From contig JARWMV010000237.1 in NCBI GenBank assembly GCA_030998015.1, forward strand, positions 806,001 through 870,000: 64,000 bases of DNA, in the 5' to 3' direction. A program made the translations under genes and the position numbers. This document shows, piece by piece, positions 60,469 to 64,000 of this stretch. The stretch is from Ceratorhiza oryzae-sativae. Lineage: Eukaryota > Basidiomycota > Agaricomycetes > Cantharellales > Ceratobasidiaceae. Position 1 is the stretch's first letter. Each line of letters starts with the position of its first letter. Below the pieces are notes generated by a model that saw only the letters and a list, made by a program, of their open reading frames with translations, was not told the origin of the DNA and searched no databases.

Positions 60469-61243
60469 TCACGAAAGATCCATCCCGCTGGGTTCGTCCG
60501 GTACATCTGGTGTGCCTTCGGACGATACAACGGTCGACGGCCCTGTTGAAGCGGAAAGCTTGTTCTTCCCATTTGATGACACGGCTCTGGCACCCGGCAC
60601 TTTTCGCCCATTTGACGGCAGGGAGTTGGTGATAGGTGTAGTAGCAGGTTTAGTAGTCCCCACTCCTTGAGCCTTGAGCTTGTGCTGTGCAAGCGCCGCC
60701 GGCGCGGGGATGGCCGTTGGGATCATCTCTGAGGGTGTAATTTAGACAAGCAGAGAGCAAACAGCGGCGTGACAAACCTTCCAAAAAGTGCATTTCTGGG
60801 TTGCGCTTAACGGCAAGGGCTATAAAACAAAGTTCAAACGTGTTGCTTCGATCGAATTAAGTTGGCTCGTACCTACATCCTTGTATTGGATCATTGTTCT
60901 CCTGTCTCTCGATGCCTGATGGTACGCCTCACCCGCTAGCCGCTTGATGAACTCTTCCTTCGCGACGCGAACACAAACTCGACATATTAATAACTGCCCA
61001 AAATGACCAGCATTTACTCACTGTGGCAACGGAAATGGTGTGCACGGCTTCCTTGGTCACATTAGGCAGATCCTTATCCGCCCTCATTATACGTTGTACT
61101 CTCGCCATCGGAAGTAGTGACTCTCCAAGTTCTGGCGCGGCGGGTTTGGGTTTGGGCGCCTTTTCGGCATCGGGGGGCGGAGCCTGAGGTTGAGGTTGAG
61201 GCTGTTCTATTAACTCGATATCTGGCCGCTCATTATTTTCCAT
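60469..61243 (-). CDS. Histone-fold protein (CBF/NF-Y type; Dpb3/POLE4/CHRAC-like)
   Basis: The ATG at 61243 gives an acidic/Gln-Pro head (MENNERPDIELIEQPQPQPQ). The histone fold then starts at LLPMARVQRIMRADKDLPNV, continues TKEAVHTISVAT, and after an intron reads EEFIKRLAGEAYHQASRDRR and TMIQYKDV. Another exon has ALAVKRNPEMHFLE, followed by EMIP. This order is that of the H2A-like CBFD_NFYB_HMF fold found in DNA polymerase epsilon subunit Dpb3/POLE4 and in CHRAC subunits, so a role in replication or chromatin is likely. The C-terminal tail is Ser/Thr/Pro-rich and unstructured (SSNGKNKLSASTGPSTVVSS), with the stop at 60469. Head-to-head with the methyltransferase at 61402 across 158 nt. Confidence 0.85.
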
Positions 61244-61401
61244 CTGAGCAAATCGTGAGTAAACCGAGTTGTGGTGGAGAACAAGCTGTCACAAGTAGCC
61301 ACGCGCCCAGACGTGTCTGGCCGGCCCTGAATCTCACGGGACGGACCAAATAATCACGTCAGGGAATAAATTTTGCTGAAGCCGATTCACCACAAGGCAA
61401 G
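61244..61401. promoter_or_regulatory. 158-bp divergent promoter, histone-fold gene / methyltransferase
   Basis: Only 158 nt separate two divergent start codons. Contains TGGCCGG and CACGTCAGG words near 61320-61360. Bidirectional promoter by position. Confidence 0.5.
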
Positions 61402-62720
61402 ATGAGCGGAAACCTATCCAAGTCGATGCGCGAGAACTATGACACACACGGCGTCGATGAGGTTAGCTCGCACGAATTATTTCCCGGTTGACCAGGACTG
61501 ACGTCGAGCACCGCCAGTACTACAAAATTGTGGGCTCGTCGTACCGGAATCCCCACTTTCCAGGAATTAAACAGAGCATTAACGTCCTCATGAACAAGTG
61601 AGCAAAATCCAGCGTTCTGGGGACCTATACCTATATCGTCTAACAGCCTTGCAACTTGAGTGAGATGGTGGCAGAATGAAACGAAACAGTCGAATGAATT
61701 CAAAAACACTGGCGTCCTCATATGCGACCTGGCTGCCGGAAGGTGCCCCCGCCTGGCCGCTAAAACATACATATAACTGACGTACATGAAACAGTGGAGA
61801 AGTAACTATTGCACTACAAGAATGGTGGGAAACCTGCCGAGCTAGGGCCGTGCCTACCATCCCCGCAACAAACAATACATCCCAAGTTTCATCAGTACCA
61901 GCGATCACTCCTAGGCCGGCAGTTGCCCCGTCCAGACCAATAGTCGCCCGCCCATCAGTCGGTCGACCTCCGTATCTTGGCCAACCCAAACAGTCACATC
62001 AAACATGCCATTGAATGCGCCATTCCCCTTGATTAGCACAAGTGACCCTGTGCCACGTATCGTCGCAGTTGATCCAGTAAGCCCATTCCAACCAACTAAC
62101 TATTGGGCTCCGTTGATGGTTATTTAGTATACGGCCGACGCATACCTTCAGCGGACAGGGCTACCCTGTATCGCACTCTCGTTTCAAGATGTTGCGCAAG
62201 ATGGGCTTCCCCCCGCACCCACGAATGCACAAGCCGAAGTACAACCAGACGGAGGCGGCTCGGCCCACAGCCAGAATCAGGTGTAACCGAATCAGAAAAG
62301 GAGGTAGGTAATCCAGAATCTGCAGAACCAGATCCCAGCAGGCGAGAACTGTATGACCTGGTCATATGTTCGTTCGCGCTCCATCTTGTGACCTCGCCGG
62401 GTGCATTGTTTGCATTACTTTCAACATTGTCTTACGGCGCCCGATGGTTGGTCGTTTTGGAGCCGCACAAGAAGCCTGAGGTACGTTTCAATGGATCCTC
62501 CATCAAGCCGGACCTGAATACGGAGTGAATGCCCAGATCAAAGAGGGATGGGGCTGGATTCTCTGGGATGTGGCTAGTTGGAAGGAGGCGGAAGTCGGTC
62601 CGGGGAAGGAAACCGATTTTGTAAAAGAGAGGTATAGTCTCTTTTCATTTTATGCGGAGTTTTACTCAATTAACTTCCTCTAGGGTTCATTGCCGAGTAT
62701 ACAAGAGTACAAATGTGTAA
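61402..62720 (+). CDS. Uncharacterised SAM-dependent methyltransfer-fold protein
   Basis: The ATG at 61402 gives MSGNLSKSMRENYDTHGVDE. The next exons read YYKIVGSSYRNPHFPGIKQS and INVLMNK, then LICDLAAGSGEVTIALQEWW, where DLAAGSGE is SAM-binding motif I split by an intron. A Pro-rich insertion (ITPRPAVAPSRPIVARPSVG) follows. Then come RIVAVDPYTADAYLQRTG (motif II-like) and SFQDVAQDG, and in a shifted frame LYDLVICSFALHLV, ARWLVVLEPHKKPE, IKEGWGWILWDV and VHCRVYKSTNV, with the stop TAA at 62718-62720. The register change between QPDGGGS and PQPESGVTESEKE lies within about 62255-62283 and fits one missing base. The motif I plus SFALHLV arrangement resembles fungal proteins of unknown substrate. 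Confidence 0.75.
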
Positions 62721-62765
62721 ACCCTGTTACAGTCTAGCATTCCACCCATGTCTCGTTCCATGAAC

Positions 62766-63040
62766 CTACTTGTTCTCGGCCTCCTCGGCATCCGGCACCT
62801 TCGAAGCCTCATTGCTCGCTTTTCCATACGAGCTGCGAGGTCAATGTGTTGCCTACATACAATCTTCTCTACTCTCCTTGTATTCGGTCTCGATCCCAGT
62901 CTGAGGTTTGGGACTATCTTTTGGTAGAGATACATCTAATGGATTTTTTACTCGGCCCTTTGATCCGCTGTTCGTGTGTCGATCTTCGTCTGTTTGGCCC
63001 ACTTGATCTTTGGAGGTTTTGTTTTACCTACCTGGGGTGG
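62766..63040 (-). CDS. C-terminal exons of an unrecognised minus-strand gene
   Basis: The frame KIKWAKQTKIDTRTADQRA ends at a GTAAAA donor near 62953. It joins in phase, over an intron with acceptor CCTCGCAG at about 62837, to DSYGKASNEASKVPDAEEAE and a stop at 62766-62768. An acceptor (CCCCAG) near 63030 precedes the first of these exons. Charged composition fits a tail region. Upstream exons to the right could not be identified. Convergent with the methyltransferase at 62720. Confidence 0.4.
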
Positions 63041-64000
63041 CTATGTGTGGTGTTAGCCAAGGTTTGTCGTGGGTGCCCTTACGGGCTGCATATAGCTAGT
63101 CATGATGATGATGAGCAAGCGGTGATCTCGGTACTACTCGGTCTGCTCATCTTGTCAGACCCAAATCGTTAGGTTGTGCTGGAGACAAAGTAGTATGTTG
63201 ACATTCGACCTCACGTCTCCATGCTCGTATAAGACAGGATTGAGGTCTAGCCGCCAAATGCCAATATCCATGCGTGAGCACATTCATTCTTCACAATCGC
63301 ATAGCAAGGACCAAGGACTAAGGATAGACTCGTTTTTACAATATCACCGCGAAGAGCATGGTGACAGTCTCCAGATAACTTTTCAAATGAGAACGATAAC
63401 CTTGTTGCAACTTCTCCTATCCGGACCCGTTGTTCTGCTTGCTGTTCGCTTCCGTTCCTAGGCGTGCACCACATCAGTCCAAAAAACTTGAAGATGGTTC
63501 ATTTGTAGAACGCTTGCTCCCACACCGCAAATATTCATCGTAATCGTCATGATTCATCTTGGCCTGGTGTTGACCAGGCGCTCAGTGTCAGCGGCCCGGC
63601 GATCACTCGAGTGACAGGAAAGAGTTCCTGGGCTAAGATCAATAAAGGCACGGGTAAAGTACCCGAAATTACGCTAGCCAACCTCAGCAACTAGACGCGA
63701 GAAATCAGCTAGCTCGGACACAAACGAGCATCGGCACACTTTTTTTTTTCGCCCCACAGCACTGAGCTATTCCATACCATATCGCCTAGCATAATCATAT
63801 GGAAATTGAAAGTTGGCGCACAGAACTCATATGGACTGAAATACCAGCCCGGTGGCCGATTCGTTCCGGGTTTCGAATTTCAAGCCTCCTTTTCTGCTGG
63901 TAAAGGGTTTAGCCGAGCAAGGGAGGTGGCTGGACGCTATTTGCTGCACGGTTTGATTCTAAGCCCCGAAAATTGTGACGCTGCAAGAGGGTATATGCGG
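63041..64000. other. Right end, no supported gene
   Basis: Short open frames on both strands lack motifs. A small hairpin (GCCTGGT-GTTG-ACCAGGC, 63562-63579) and a T10 run near 63740 are the only visible structures. Confidence 0.4.

Noticed and set aside
63562..63579. GCCTGGT-GTTG-ACCAGGC hairpin
   Set aside because: A 7-bp stem is expected by chance in a window of this size and has no gene context.

Overview
The window is nuclear DNA of a filamentous basidiomycete, most likely an agaricomycete. Genes are packed on both strands. Most are split by many introns of about 50-60 nt with GTRNGT donors, CTNAC-like branch sites and YAG acceptors. The protein content is fungal: a Zn2Cys6 regulator, Ypk1-type kinase, Cyp15, Ufd2, Efl1, Rio1, mitochondrial porin, Cox20 and dihydroxy-acid dehydratase. 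Two rhamnogalacturonan lyases and a pectinesterase point to a plant-associated or pectin-degrading life style, as in Rhizoctonia/Ceratobasidium-type fungi. The species itself cannot be read from the sequence.

Layout. 1-2.2 kb: Zn2Cys6 factor (-, runs off the left edge). 3.2-5.4: RIO1 (+). 5.5-8.0: ILV3 (-). 8.2-8.7: orphan exon (-). 9.4-11.4: Q-rich SANT-like regulator (-). 12.0-13.1: unknown 370-aa protein (-). 13.8-14.6: TATA-led spliced unit with a broken reading frame (+). 15.7-16.8: VDAC (-). 16.9-19.8: unknown multi-exon membrane protein (-). 20.1-22.6: Cyp15 WD40-cyclophilin (+). 22.8-24.3: pectinesterase (-). 24.5-27.1: rhamnogalacturonan lyase A (-). 27.5-27.9: bL35m (-). 28.0-32.2: UFD2 (+). 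32.4-35.1: rhamnogalacturonan lyase B (-). 35.6-36.2: COX20 (+). 36.2-36.8: rhodanese/Cdc25-like phosphatase (-). 37.2-39.0: DCAF4-like WD40 (+). 40.0-42.4: YPK1 kinase (-). 42.8-45.6: GCFC splicing factor (-). 45.8-46.0: MITE-like hairpin. 46.0-47.2: membrane protein (-). 47.3-48.0: broken gene (+). 48.0: tRNA-Thr(AGU) (-). 48.3-49.9: unknown protein (-). 50.0-50.3: two palindromic elements. 50.6-51.7: SAM methyltransferase (-). 51.9-54.4: divergent beta-tubulin (-). 54.4-55.6: candidate gene (+). 56.1-60.1: EFL1 (-). 60.5-61.2: histone-fold protein (-). 61.4-62.7: SAM methyltransferase (+). 62.8-63.0: orphan C-terminal exons (-). The last kilobase shows no gene I can support.

Functional grouping. 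RIO1 and EFL1 both act in late ribosome maturation. VDAC, bL35m, COX20 and ILV3 are mitochondrial. UFD2 and the DCAF4-like protein belong to ubiquitin pathways. The three pectin-acting enzymes are interleaved with housekeeping genes rather than in one operon-like block.

The most striking window-wide observation is that at least a dozen otherwise intact genes, including essential ones, change reading frame by one base inside a well conserved coding stretch. Most of the changes sit at short homopolymers. This looks like residual long-read consensus error, not gene decay, and it will corrupt automatic gene models. The sites are listed one by one in the findings. Gene boundaries were set by reading frames and splice sites by eye, so exon limits are approximate unless a codon is named.
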